The notes under the pieces were generated by a model, which was not told where the DNA came from, made no database searches, and worked only from the letters and a program-made list of their open reading frames with translations. Both the position numbers and the translations under genes were made by a program. From assembly GCA_937902925.1 (NCBI GenBank), contig CALFNN010000011.1, positions 1 to 64,000 of the forward strand: a stretch of 64,000 nt of DNA, written 5' to 3'. Positions 1 through 10,665 of this stretch are shown piece after piece (the first letter of the stretch is position 1; every line of letters begins with the position of its first letter). This stretch comes from an uncultured Opitutaceae bacterium (GTDB taxonomy: Bacteria > Verrucomicrobiota > Verrucomicrobiia > Opitutales > Opitutaceae).

Positions 1-50
1 TCGCCGCCCCGACGATATCGAACCGTGCGGCCCAACCCCATCGCTTCAAC

Positions 51-2123
51 GTGAACCCAAGACATTTCCTCCTTGCGCGGCTGGCACTGGTGGTCTGCGC
101 CGCCCGCGTGACGGCCGGCGCCGCCGAACTCGCGACCAGCGCCTGGGTCCATTCCGGTGCCGACGGCCGGCTCGTCTACCAGACGACGCCCGCCGGCGAC
201 CGCATCATGGACTTCTCCCATGCCGGCTACATGGGCGGCGGTGTGGCGCTCCCGGATGTCCCGGTTCGGGTGACGGTCCGTCCCTCCCGCGGCGCGGACG
301 ACACCGCAGCAATCCAAGCGGCCATCGACCAGGTCGCCGCCTTGCCGTTGCGCGACGGCTTTCGCGGCGCCGTCCTCCTGGCGCCGGGCACGTTCACGTG
401 CGCCACGCCGATCGTGCTTTCGGCGGACGGCGTGGTATTGCGCGGCAGCGGCGCGTCGGGTGAATCGGCGAGCACCATCAAGCTTTCCGGCAAGCCGCAC
501 CTCGCCATCAACGTCCACGCTCCCGGTGGTCGCCGGGGCCAGGGCGTGGCCGGGCGGAACGATGCTGGCGGCGTTCAAACTCCCGTCTCGGATGCATATG
601 TCCCGTCAGGCGCAATCTCCCTTGCGGTCGCGGACGCCGCCGGTTTCGCGGTCGGCGACACGATTGCGATTCAGAAACCCGTCACGGCCGCCTGGGTGAA
701 GTTCATGCACATGGACGACCTCACGCGTGACGGCAAACCGCAGACGTGGATTCGCGCCGGCACGACTCTCGCCACGGAACGCCGGATCGTGGCGATCGCC
801 GCCAAGACGCTGACGCTCGACGTGCCGCTCTCGGATTCTTTCGACGCTCGCTACCTGAATCCTCCCGGCACTGTCGTCGTTAAGATACCTCCACTCATCC
901 TCGTCAAGCAGGTCGGCATCGAGCACCTCCACATCGAGTCGCCGCTGCAGGAAATCAGCCACACGGAACCGCACTTCACCGCGCTTCGAATCATGGGCGA
1001 GGACTGCTGGGCGTGCGATGTCGCGATCGACGAGACGATGAACAGCGTCGCCACCTCCGGCCGGCGCATCACGCTTGAGCGCGTTTCCGTTCACCGCCAA
1101 GCCAAGCATCAGGGCGCATCGAAACCGGCGGAGTTCGCTCCCGATGCCGGCCAAGTCCTGCTCGACCGCTGTTCGGTGACCGCCGACAACGTGTGGTTCA
1201 TCGCGACCGGCGCAGGTCAGGCCGGCCCGATCGTGATTCTCAACTGCGATTTTCACGGCGCCAGCCGCTCCGAGGCCCATCAACGGTGGTCGACGGGCAT
1301 GCTCTACGACAACTGCCGCGCCCCGGACGGCGGCATCGAGATGCGCAACCGCGGCTCGATGGGCTCGGGCCACGGCTGGCCGATGGCGTGGGGTGTCATC
1401 TGGAACTGCGTCGCGCAGGATTACCTCGTGCAGAATCCGCCGGGCGCCGTGAACTGGGTGATCGGCAGCATCGGCCGCAGCGAGGCGTCGCCGCGGCCGT
1501 TTGGCACCGGACCGAATCTTCCCGAAGGCATCTTCGATTCTCCCAACCACCCCGTCGCGCCCCAGAGTCTTTACCTCGCGCAACTCGCCGAGCGACTCGG
1601 ACCCCAGGCGCTGAAAAACATCGGCTACGGATCGACCCGCGTCGACAGCGCGCTCGACAAACCCGCCGGACCGCGGAACCGGCCTGGTTCCCCGGCGGCA
1701 TCGAACGCCGATGCCATGCTCGGCCCCGACCTCGCGATCGACCGCCCCGTTCTCACCAGCAACCGCCGCGGCGATCGCCGCGACTTCGCCGGCTGGCAGG
1801 CGCTCGACGGCAACGATCAAACCTGCTGGGCCACCGACGACGGCGTCGTTCCCGCCACGCTGGAATTGGACACAGAGGGGGCCGTGGAAATAAACACCAT
1901 CGCGATCGGGGAAGTCACGGGCACCGCCGGTCAGGTGAAACGCTACAAAGTGGAGGGGTTCGTGGACAGCGCCTGGAAGGTTCTCGCCGAGGGCGGCACG
2001 ATCGGTGAGCGCAGGGTGCTGCGTTTCCCAACGCTCACAGTCTGGAAGGCGCGGTTGACGATCCTGCAGGCCGAACCCTACGCCGCGATCCGCACCTTTG
2101 GACTTTTTCTCGCAAAAAATTAA
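51..2123 (+). CDS. secreted right-handed beta-helix (pectate-lyase-fold) protein with C-terminal discoidin-like domain
   Basis: A GTG start gives a signal peptide (hydrophobic residues about 6-24, ending near A-A). Residues about 70-150 carry the DDTAAIQAAID pattern that opens pectate-lyase-superfamily beta-helices in bacterial exoenzymes, and hydrophobic coil repeats continue to about residue 500. The last 130 residues (from about 560) look like an F5/8 type C (discoidin) sugar-binding domain: W-Q-A-L-D-G-N-D-Q-T-C-W-A-T. The protein is probably exported and binds or cleaves a polysaccharide; lyase against hydrolase activity cannot be decided. The frame is open to the window's left edge, so an upstream start is possible, but the signal peptide favours this one. 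No strong ribosome-binding site is visible. Confidence 0.75.
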   Translation: MNPRHFLLARLALVVCAARVTAGAAELATSAWVHSGADGRLVYQTTPAGDRIMDFSHAGYMGGGVALPDVPVRVTVRPSRGADDTAAIQAAIDQVAALPLRDGFRGAVLLAPGTFTCATPIVLSADGVVLRGSGASGESASTIKLSGKPHLAINVHAPGGRRGQGVAGRNDAGGVQTPVSDAYVPSGAISLAVADAAGFAVGDTIAIQKPVTAAWVKFMHMDDLTRDGKPQTWIRAGTTLATERRIVAIAAKTLTLDVPLSDSFDARYLNPPGTVVVKIPPLILVKQVGIEHLHIESPLQEISHTEPHFTALRIMGEDCWACDVAIDETMNSVATSGRRITLERVSVHRQAKHQGASKPAEFAPDAGQVLLDRCSVTADNVWFIATGAGQAGPIVILNCDFHGASRSEAHQRWSTGMLYDNCRAPDGGIEMRNRGSMGSGHGWPMAWGVIWNCVAQDYLVQNPPGAVNWVIGSIGRSEASPRPFGTGPNLPEGIFDSPNHPVAPQSLYLAQLAERLGPQALKNIGYGSTRVDSALDKPAGPRNRPGSPAASNADAMLGPDLAIDRPVLTSNRRGDRRDFAGWQALDGNDQTCWATDDGVVPATLELDTEGAVEINTIAIGEVTGTAGQVKRYKVEGFVDSAWKVLAEGGTIGERRVLRFPTLTVWKARLTILQAEPYAAIRTFGLFLAKN

Positions 2124-2153
2124 CCCCAGTTGCCCGATGCGAATGCTCTCAAG

Positions 2154-2232
2154 GGAGAACGGACCTCCCGGTCCGTTTCAGGAACTTGCCTCCCACTCGG
2201 GACAAGCGAACGGACCGAGAGGTCCGTCCTCC
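2154..2232. repeat. paired palindromic hairpins (REP-like intergenic element)
   Basis: Two 7-bp stems share the same arm ACGGACC/GGTCCGT: 2159-2165 with 2170-2176, and 2210-2216 with 2221-2227. The flanking GGAG and CTCC also pair across the whole element, so it could fold as two hairpins or one cruciform. It lies between the convergent beta-helix gene and the hybrid kinase gene, where it might act as a bidirectional terminator. No coding potential is seen. Confidence 0.6.
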
Positions 2233-2357
2233 TGCAATGCGTAAAAGCTCAGGGCGATTGGTCTAACTGGTCGCCGGCACCGCGCCCGGCGAATCCGGCC
2301 GGCAACGTTTCGCGGTCCGGAAACCCCGGTCGGAGCGAAATCGCTTCCTCGCCCGGG

Positions 2358-4325
<1,968 letters not shown>

Positions 4326-4380
4326 GGAGGGGAAGGATTGGAACTGCCCCCGCTTTATCCGTGGAATAAATCGCGCGCCA

Positions 4381-5280
4381 CTATTTTCCAACCGGCGTTA
4401 TCCGCCCCGGGCCACGCCGCCGGTTCAAACGGCCCGCGGCGCACCCCCCGACGAAACCCAGCGCCAGCCCCGCCATGAATCCGGTGAGATGGGCCAGCAC
4501 GTCAACCTGCAACCCGCCCGCTGCGCCCGCGCCATACAGTGCGAGCACGGTGAGTCCGGCGGCCAGCGGCACGAACATCGCCCGCCAGCGATGCGGATGA
4601 TCGGCACGCTCGACCACGCGGATCGCGCGTCCCGTCAACAGTCCGAGCCCCGCAAAAACCGCCGTGGATGCACCAATCGACTGGTAGGGCCCCGGATAGT
4701 TCAACCCCGCCACGGCGACGTTGCCGGCGAACGACGCGAGCGCGAGCAACAGCCAGCCCCGGCGCAGGCCAATCGTCGAAACGACGGCGGAAAACACGAG
4801 CAGTCCGCCCAACAGGTTCGAGGCGAGATGCCCGACGTCCGCATGCAGGAAAAGCGCCGTGGCCGGCCGCCACCATTCGCCGCGGTCAAAGATCGCCTGC
4901 GTGTCCAGCGCCCCGGCCGCGGTGCTCCCCGGCCAGCGGCCCTGCACCCCAAACACCTCCACGACGAGGACCCCCCACATCAGCGGGGTGATGAATTCCG
5001 TTCTTCCCGCCGGGAGATCGCCGCCGATCGGCTGCGGCGGCCAGCCGACGCTCTCCCGGTCGAATCGCGCCAGTTGTTCGCGTGCGACCGGAAGTGCCGC
5101 CGGCTCCACCAACAATCGATGACCACCGTCGGACGGCATCAACCAATACGGCCGGCCCATCGCGAGCACCACCAATCCGTGGGCGAAACCGTCCGTGGCC
5201 GTGCGATAGAACCCCGCCTCGACGAGATCCTCGGGGATTCGCTCGTCGGTCGTTTCCAGGGACGTTTCCGGCGCTGACAT
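4381..5280 (-). CDS. rhomboid-family intramembrane serine protease
   Basis: 299 aa from the ATG at 5280; an upstream TTG at 5331 is less likely. The first 95 residues form a soluble domain, followed by about six membrane segments. The rhomboid signature is complete: H146-x4-H151-x3-N155 in TM2, the nucleophile S205 in G-A-S-T, and the general base H264 in D-V-L-A-H-L-T-G. It is expected to cleave membrane proteins within the bilayer. The gene precedes the hybrid kinase on the same strand with a 55-nt gap, so the two are probably co-transcribed, but a functional link is not shown. Confidence 0.88.
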   Translation of the reverse strand: MSAPETSLETTDERIPEDLVEAGFYRTATDGFAHGLVVLAMGRPYWLMPSDGGHRLLVEPAALPVAREQLARFDRESVGWPPQPIGGDLPAGRTEFITPLMWGVLVVEVFGVQGRWPGSTAAGALDTQAIFDRGEWWRPATALFLHADVGHLASNLLGGLLVFSAVVSTIGLRRGWLLLALASFAGNVAVAGLNYPGPYQSIGASTAVFAGLGLLTGRAIRVVERADHPHRWRAMFVPLAAGLTVLALYGAGAAGGLQVDVLAHLTGFMAGLALGFVGGCAAGRLNRRRGPGRITPVGK

Positions 5281-5480
5281 CGGGTGGAAGCGTAACCACT
5301 CCCACGTGCGATGCCACCAAGTTGTTTCCAACCCGGATTCGCCGCCGCCGTGCGCATCGCATCGATTTCTAAAAAATTGGCCGCATCTTCGGACCGCATC
5401 CTGCGTCGTTCCCGGGAGTAACCGGCAACGCCTGCTTCCGCCGATGGTGGTCGCGCGTGCCCTCTCACCCCTCGATTCCC

Positions 5481-6494
5481 ATGCGCACGCTGCTCGCTTT
5501 CGCCCTCGCTCTCGTTTCGTTGCAAGTCTGCGCCGCCGCCGATCCGTCAGCCGGGGGCACGCCCGGGGTTGAGCCCGCGACGGCGGCGGCGCCCTTTGCC
5601 TCCCTCACTCTCACGCCCGCGCAGATCAACGGCGCCTCGCGGTTTTTCACGATCGACGGCAAAACGCCCACGCTGCTGGCCGCTCCTCCGGCTCGGCTCG
5701 AGGACGTGCAAGTCCTCCGGCTCTGGCCCGATCAGGCGCCGCTGCAGCAGGGCGACAACCCCGCCACGGATATTCCCACGCTGACGGTGTTTTTGCCACC
5801 CACCGGCCGGGCAAACGGGGCCGCGATGGTGATTTTTCCGGGCGGCGCCTACTCGCACCTTTCCCCGCGCGAGGGTCTGCCCGCCGCGCAATGGCTCGCC
5901 TCCAACGGCATCACCGCGTTCGTGTTGAAATATCGCCTGGGGATGAAATACCACCACCCGGCCGAGCTGGACGACGCCCAGCGTTCGATCCGCTACGTCC
6001 GCGCCAACGCTCCGGCGTGGGGTCTCGATCCCCATCGCGTCGGCATCATCGGTTTCTCCGCCGGCGGTCACCTTGCCAGCGCCGCTGCAACGCATTTCGA
6101 CGCCGGCAATCCGCAATCCACCGACCCCATCGAACGCGCGAGCTGCCGCCCCGATCTTCACATTCTACTGTATCCCGTGGTCACTCTGGCCGACGAAGCG
6201 CTGGTTCACAAACCATCCCGCACCTGGCTCGTCGGCGACCACCCTGCCCCGGAGCTCTTGGAATTTCTCAGCAGCGACCGCCAGGTCACGAAGGACACCC
6301 CGCCCGCTTTCGTCGTGCATTCCACCGGCGACACCACGGTCCCGGTGGCGAATTCGGACCACTATGTCGCTGCGCTCGAAGCGAACAATATTCCGTTCGT
6401 TTATCTTCGCGCGCCAATCGGCAAACATGGCTTCGGCATCACCGACGACTGGTCCGGCCCGGCCATGGCGTGGCTGCACATCCACAAGTTCTGA
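5481..6494 (+). CDS. secreted alpha/beta-hydrolase (acetyl/xylan-esterase-like)
   Basis: 337 aa. The ATG at 5481 gives a clean signal peptide (MRTLLAFALALVSLQVCAAA); the GTG at 5457 would only lengthen it. Oxyanion-hole motif F-P-G-G-A-Y is at 119-124, nucleophile elbow G-F-S-A-G at 191-195 (S193), acid D284 in S-T-G-D-T-T-V-P, and H316 in K-H-G-F-G. This fits the family of small esterases that deacetylate hemicellulose or pectin. It is divergent from the rhomboid gene across 200 bp and lies upstream of the GH36-like gene on the same strand, so it probably belongs to the same polysaccharide locus. The exact ester substrate is unknown. Confidence 0.82.
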   Translation: MRTLLAFALALVSLQVCAAADPSAGGTPGVEPATAAAPFASLTLTPAQINGASRFFTIDGKTPTLLAAPPARLEDVQVLRLWPDQAPLQQGDNPATDIPTLTVFLPPTGRANGAAMVIFPGGAYSHLSPREGLPAAQWLASNGITAFVLKYRLGMKYHHPAELDDAQRSIRYVRANAPAWGLDPHRVGIIGFSAGGHLASAAATHFDAGNPQSTDPIERASCRPDLHILLYPVVTLADEALVHKPSRTWLVGDHPAPELLEFLSSDRQVTKDTPPAFVVHSTGDTTVPVANSDHYVAALEANNIPFVYLRAPIGKHGFGITDDWSGPAMAWLHIHKF

Positions 6495-6731
6495 TTCATC
6501 GGGACCGGGCGCGGCGCAACGCCCGCCGGAAGGCTGACACAGGCCCTCACGGGCGTAGTGAGGTCTCGCACCCGCCGTTGCTCATGGAGAACCACTCAGA
6601 CGCGCTTGGGCAACGATTTTGTCCCGGCGGATTCTTTTGCCCCATAAAGTCCCGAGGTTCAGCGGCAAGCCCGGTGGCAGCCTGGGCGCCGCGAAACTCC
6701 ACCCCGGCGGGCGCGTCACGGCGAGCACACC

Positions 6732-9218
6732 ATGTATGCACTTCGCGCGCCGTATGCAGCCGCAATTCTCCTCGCCCTCGCGTCGACCCACCGCGTTTCG
6801 GGCGCCGACTCTCCGATCACATTGGCCGCCCCATCGGGGGCGGCGCTGACGTTTGCCGAGACCGACCGGGGTTGGCGCTGGACCGCGCTGATGGCCCCGA
6901 ACGCTCCCGATCGCGGCTGGTCGCTCACCGACGACGACCTCGGAGTCGTCGCGGACAACGGCGAGGATAGTCTGGCCGCGGGTTGGACTCTCGTCGACAA
7001 CGCGCCGGACCAAATCACGTTTGAACAAGAGGCCGGCGGTGCCGGCCTTCGTTTCCGGCGCATCTACTCGTTCGGCGCCGCGACGAATGCGGTCCGGATC
7101 GAAACCCAGGTGCAAAGCAGCGCGGGCGACCGCGTGCTCCAGCAGGTCGAGCTTCTCCGGCTGCACGTCGCGGACGAATCGTTTCATGAGACCGGCGCGG
7201 CACCGTCGTCGTTTCCGCTGTTCGGCAATCAGCTCTTTGTCGGCCTCGAGCACGTGTCCGGTGAAGCCCGCGCCGACGGCGACACCGCGAGTCTCGCCCA
7301 ATCGCCCTGGCTGAAAGTCGGCGAAGCCTGGCAGTCGATCGCCACCGTGGTCGTGGGTTGGCCGCTTCCCGGCGCGAGCGCGCTGCTCCCCGGCGAATCT
7401 CCCGTCCGGCAGGCATTTCTCCAGTATCTCGACACTGTCCGGATCAAGCCGGACCATATCGAACTGCACACGAACACCTGGTGGACTCTGCCATTGCCGT
7501 TTTCCGAATCGGATGTGCTGAAAGACATCGAGGCCCTCCGCCAGGGTTTCGCCGTGGAGACCGGGATGTTCTTCGATTCCTATGCGCTCGATCTCGGGTG
7601 GTCGAATCCCCACAGCGTCTGGCGCGCGGACCCGAAACGGTTCCCCTACGAATTTCACACCATCGCCGACCGGCTGGGGGCCCTCGGCTGCAGCCTTGGC
7701 CTGTGGATTTCTCCCGGCAGCGGCTATCCCCCGGGCCTCGACAACGCGTGGCTGAAAGCGCAGGGCTACGAACTCACCCCCTTCCCTGGCTCGCCACCCG
7801 AAGTCGCCTGCTTTGCCCTCGGCGGTCGCTACCAGCAGGCCGTCAAGGCCAGCATTCTCGACTACGCCACCCGCTACCCGCTCGGTCACGTCAAACTGGA
7901 TTTCATGCTTCACGAATGCGACGACCCGGCACACGGCCACCCGACGGGCACAGCCTCGTCCTACGCGATCGACGCCGGGCTCGCCGACATTCTCGACAGC
8001 CTGCGCGCCGTGAACCCGCGTATGGCGCTCGAGCCGTTGGTCTGCGGCTACCCGCCGAGCCCCTGGTGGATCATGCATACGCCGTTCGTGCTCGGCCCGC
8101 ATGGCGACGACGTTCCCTACGGACGCGTGCCCAGTCCGGAGTGGATCGAATCGCTCATCACCGCGCGCGACATCGCCTATCGCTCCCGTCAGGAAGAATG
8201 GATCATGCCGACGTCGGCGCTCGAAACCTTCGACATCGTCGTGCAGACGCCCGGTGCTTTCGAAAACATGGCCGTGATGGCCGTGGGGCGCGGCCGGTGG
8301 TTCATCTCCACCTATCTCAAGCCCAGCCTGATGGCGCCGGCCGACTGGGATTTTCTCGCCGGGCTCGTGCGTTGGGAGCGCGCCAACCAGCAATTTCTCG
8401 GCAACGCCCGGATGTTCGGCGGCAAGCCGGAGGATCGCGCGCCCTACGGCTACGTGTTCCACAACGCGGACAAGGATATCTATTGCGTGCGGAATCCGTG
8501 GATCGAGGAACGCACGATCCAGTTGCCTGCCTTCGCCGACGCCGTCGACGTTCGCGACCTTCGGATGATTTACCCCCGCCGCACCACCCTGTCCCGGATG
8601 AAACCCGGCGTGGACGGTCCCGTGCTCACGCTGGCGCCCTACGAGACCGTCATGCTGGAGACCGTTCCCATCGGGGTCCGCAGCCGCGCGCGCGCGCCGC
8701 AACCCGCCGCGTTGCCAACCGCACAACTCAGCTCCGCGACCAGCGCGCCGCGGCCCGTCGTCCCGACCAAGGCACAATACTACAAGGAAATCGGCGCCCT
8801 CCACTACGTCTGGGACGGCTCGGTCGACGTCGCCAACCTGGCCGAGGCGCAGTTGTGCATTCTCGTCGAGGGCGCGCCGCCGGTGAGCGGAGCCGCCTGC
8901 AAGCTGACGCTGGCGGGGCGGGATACCGCGACCGCCCGGATCACCAGCGAGGGCCAGTTCGGCGCCGCGCTCGACCCCTCGCCGGAGCACTGGACGTGGT
9001 TCACCGCGCCGGTGGCCGCGGGGAACTCGTCGTTTCACCTCGACCTCAATGTCCCGCTGGAGACCGCCTCGATCGGAGTTTATCTCCGGGGGATGGCACC
9101 GGCCCGCAACGATCCGGAACCGAGAAGCCCGGCCGTTTTTCCCGTCTACCATCCCGATCAACGCGCCACCTCGCAAACAGTGTTGCCGCTCACGGTCTTC
9201 ACATCGCTGCCCCAATAG
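6732..9218 (+). CDS. secreted GH36/alpha-galactosidase-superfamily glycoside hydrolase with C-terminal beta-sandwich
   Basis: 828 aa with a signal peptide (cleavage near V-S-G-A-D). Residues about 40-260 form an N-terminal beta-sandwich. A TIM barrel follows: strand motifs G-M-F-F-D-S-Y, L-G-L-W-I-S-P-G-S-G-Y and H-V-K-L-D-F-M, where D390 sits at the place of the clan-D nucleophile (K-x-D). A further region (about 670-828) resembles the NPCBM-like carbohydrate-binding module of some alpha-galactosidases. The acid/base residue could not be assigned, so the exact activity (alpha-galactosidase, alpha-N-acetylgalactosaminidase or other) is open. The 237-bp gap upstream holds a 6-bp hairpin and nothing else recognised. 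Confidence 0.75.
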   Translation: MYALRAPYAAAILLALASTHRVSGADSPITLAAPSGAALTFAETDRGWRWTALMAPNAPDRGWSLTDDDLGVVADNGEDSLAAGWTLVDNAPDQITFEQEAGGAGLRFRRIYSFGAATNAVRIETQVQSSAGDRVLQQVELLRLHVADESFHETGAAPSSFPLFGNQLFVGLEHVSGEARADGDTASLAQSPWLKVGEAWQSIATVVVGWPLPGASALLPGESPVRQAFLQYLDTVRIKPDHIELHTNTWWTLPLPFSESDVLKDIEALRQGFAVETGMFFDSYALDLGWSNPHSVWRADPKRFPYEFHTIADRLGALGCSLGLWISPGSGYPPGLDNAWLKAQGYELTPFPGSPPEVACFALGGRYQQAVKASILDYATRYPLGHVKLDFMLHECDDPAHGHPTGTASSYAIDAGLADILDSLRAVNPRMALEPLVCGYPPSPWWIMHTPFVLGPHGDDVPYGRVPSPEWIESLITARDIAYRSRQEEWIMPTSALETFDIVVQTPGAFENMAVMAVGRGRWFISTYLKPSLMAPADWDFLAGLVRWERANQQFLGNARMFGGKPEDRAPYGYVFHNADKDIYCVRNPWIEERTIQLPAFADAVDVRDLRMIYPRRTTLSRMKPGVDGPVLTLAPYETVMLETVPIGVRSRARAPQPAALPTAQLSSATSAPRPVVPTKAQYYKEIGALHYVWDGSVDVANLAEAQLCILVEGAPPVSGAACKLTLAGRDTATARITSEGQFGAALDPSPEHWTWFTAPVAAGNSSFHLDLNVPLETASIGVYLRGMAPARNDPEPRSPAVFPVYHPDQRATSQTVLPLTVFTSLPQ

Positions 9219-9532
9219 GTGTTGGGCCTCCGGCTCCGGTCCGTTGGGGCCGAGCGGAGGCGGGGATCCCGCCGGGGCTCCGCCGCGGCGGCCTTGGCAA
9301 GGCATGCGTGGAAGCCGACAAGGCGTGCGGAGAGCGCCCTGTCCAGGGATGCTACGCTTGTTCCACAGCCAACCGATGGCCTGTCGAGCATCGGCGCCTT
9401 TCTTGTTGCATGTGGCAGCGTCTTCGTGGCGCGGGATGATAGCCCCGCTGAGGTTCGATCCCTCGGCTGCCACCAACAACTTTGACCCGCGCCGTGCGTC
9501 CGGCGGGCCGCGGGCCAACTCTCGAAATCATC
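9219..9532. other. 314-bp gene-free interval with a tRNA-like fold
   Basis: No convincing gene is seen: the open frames here are Arg/Ala/Ser-rich and lack a recognisable domain. The interval holds a compact tRNA-like structure at 9412-9475, listed separately. The block ends just before the SemiSWEET-like gene, whose promoter should lie here, but no clear -35/-10 pair was found. Confidence 0.5.
9412..9475 (+). other. tRNA-like minihelix: acceptor-like stem, T-arm-like hairpin and CCA
   Basis: TGGCAGC at 9413-9419 pairs perfectly with GCTGCCA at 9466-9472, and G9412 can pair with C9473. Directly inside the 3' arm is a T-arm-like hairpin, TGAGG-TTCGATC-CCTCG (9449-9465), which carries the invariant TTCRANY loop pattern. 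A second hairpin, GCGGG with CCCGC, fills the middle (9431-9448). CCA follows at 9473-9475. At about 60 nt it is too short for a normal tRNA, with no D-arm or 7-nt anticodon loop of usual form. It may be a tRNA relic, a tRNA-mimicking RNA or a repeat; expression is not known. Confidence 0.35.
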
Positions 9533-9829
9533 ATGAGCGTCACCCAACTCGCGGGCCTGCTGCCCGCCATCGTCTTTCCCGCCGCGACCCTCGTGCAACT
9601 CGCGCGCATGATCCGGGCCCGCTCCGCCGAGGGCGTGAGCATTGCCACGTGGCTGCTGTTCGGTTTCGCCAATCTCGGGATCTACGTCTACGCGGAACGC
9701 TATGCCGAATGGCAGGCGATCCTCGGCATGCTGCTGACCGCGGTGCTCGACTTTGTCATCGTCGGCCTGGCGCTGCTCCGGTATCGCAAGCGCGAAATCG
9801 CACCGTCCCACCGGACTGTCGTCGCGTAA
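9533..9829 (+). CDS. SemiSWEET / PQ-loop-like small membrane transporter
   Basis: 98 aa, the usual SemiSWEET length (85-100 aa). Three membrane segments occupy about 5-24, 37-52 and 60-83. The first ends with L-V-Q-L-A-R-M-I-R-A-R-S-A-E-G-V-S, which matches the family's L-P-Q-x-x-K-x-x-K-x-K-S-x-E-G-I-S except that the PQ proline is Val. SemiSWEETs work as homodimers and move sugars along their gradient. Its place right after a GH36-like enzyme fits sugar uptake, though substrate is inferred. The ATG at 9533 is preferred to one 51 nt upstream because it begins just before the first helix. Confidence 0.7.
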   Translation: MSVTQLAGLLPAIVFPAATLVQLARMIRARSAEGVSIATWLLFGFANLGIYVYAERYAEWQAILGMLLTAVLDFVIVGLALLRYRKREIAPSHRTVVA

Positions 9830-9872
9830 CCGCGGAAAGTCGGAGCCGGAGCCAGGCAGTGCGGCGCACCAC

Positions 9873-10661
9873 CTAGCGTCCGCCGGGCGCCAACCCGCGC
9901 TCGCTCGCCTTCGCGAACGCCAGCGTCCGCGCGAACTCCGCGCTCGCCGCGTGCGGATGCGCGGCGAGTTTTTCAAGCGCCTGCGTGCGGTTGAGGCCGT
10001 CGCGATAGAGGATGCGATGGATCTGCTTCACGCGTTCGAGCTGTTCGGCGGTGAAGCCGTTGCGCTCGAGGCCGACCTTGTTGACCGCCCGCACTTCCGC
10101 CGGCGTGCCGTCGGCGATGAAGAAGGGTGGCAGGTCGTGCACGAGCTTCGCCGTCGCCGAGAGCATCGCGTAGGCACCGAGCCGGCAAAACTGGTGAATG
10201 CCGCCGTAACCGCCGATGACGACGTGGTCCTCGACGATCACGTGCCCGGCGAGCACCGCGCCGTTGCTCATCACGATATGGTCGCCGAGCACGCAATCGT
10301 GCGCCACGTGGCAGGTGGCCAGCAGCACGTTGCCGGAGCCGATCCGCGTGACATCGCCATCGCCCGTCGCGCAGTGCACGGAAACATATTCGCGAAACAC
10401 ATTGCGGTCGCCGATGCGCAGACCGGGTTTGCCGCCCTTGAATTTCAGGTCCTGCGTCTTGCCCCCGATGCAGGCATAGGGGAACACTTCGCAGCGTTCG
10501 CCCAGCACCGTGTCTCCCTCGACGGAGGCGTGATGGTGCAGTCGGGTGCCCGCGCCGAGCGTCACGCCATCGCCCACATAGGCGTAGGCGCCAATCTCGA
10601 CCTCCCCGCCGAGCTGCGCGCCCGGTTCGACCACGGCGGAAGGATGGATCTTCGCGGCCAT
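9873..10661 (-). CDS. lpxA: acyl-ACP--UDP-N-acetylglucosamine O-acyltransferase
   Basis: 262 aa, the standard LpxA length. LpxA moves a 3-hydroxyacyl chain from ACP to the 3-OH of UDP-GlcNAc, the first step of lipid A synthesis in the cytoplasm. The N-terminal two thirds are left-handed beta-helix hexapeptides starting I-H-P-S-A-V-V, and the catalytic-His region A-T-C-H-V-A-H-D is present, followed by the helical C-terminus. The start ATG at 10661 is 4 nt after the lpxC-fabZ stop, so the two are translationally close and surely one operon. Confidence 0.96.
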   Translation of the reverse strand: MAAKIHPSAVVEPGAQLGGEVEIGAYAYVGDGVTLGAGTRLHHHASVEGDTVLGERCEVFPYACIGGKTQDLKFKGGKPGLRIGDRNVFREYVSVHCATGDGDVTRIGSGNVLLATCHVAHDCVLGDHIVMSNGAVLAGHVIVEDHVVIGGYGGIHQFCRLGAYAMLSATAKLVHDLPPFFIADGTPAEVRAVNKVGLERNGFTAEQLERVKQIHRILYRDGLNRTQALEKLAAHPHAASAEFARTLAFAKASERGLAPGGR

Positions 10662-10665
10662 GCGG

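Noticed and set aside
9412-9475. Reading the tRNA-like fold as tmRNA or a functional tRNA
   Set aside because: No tag-peptide reading frame or pseudoknot region of the right length, and no proper D-arm or anticodon arm.
6582-9518. A 978-codon open frame on the minus strand across the GH36-like gene
   Set aside because: It is the antisense shadow of a high-GC gene: Arg/Gly/Ala-rich, no domain, and the plus-strand frame has a signal peptide and clear fold motifs.
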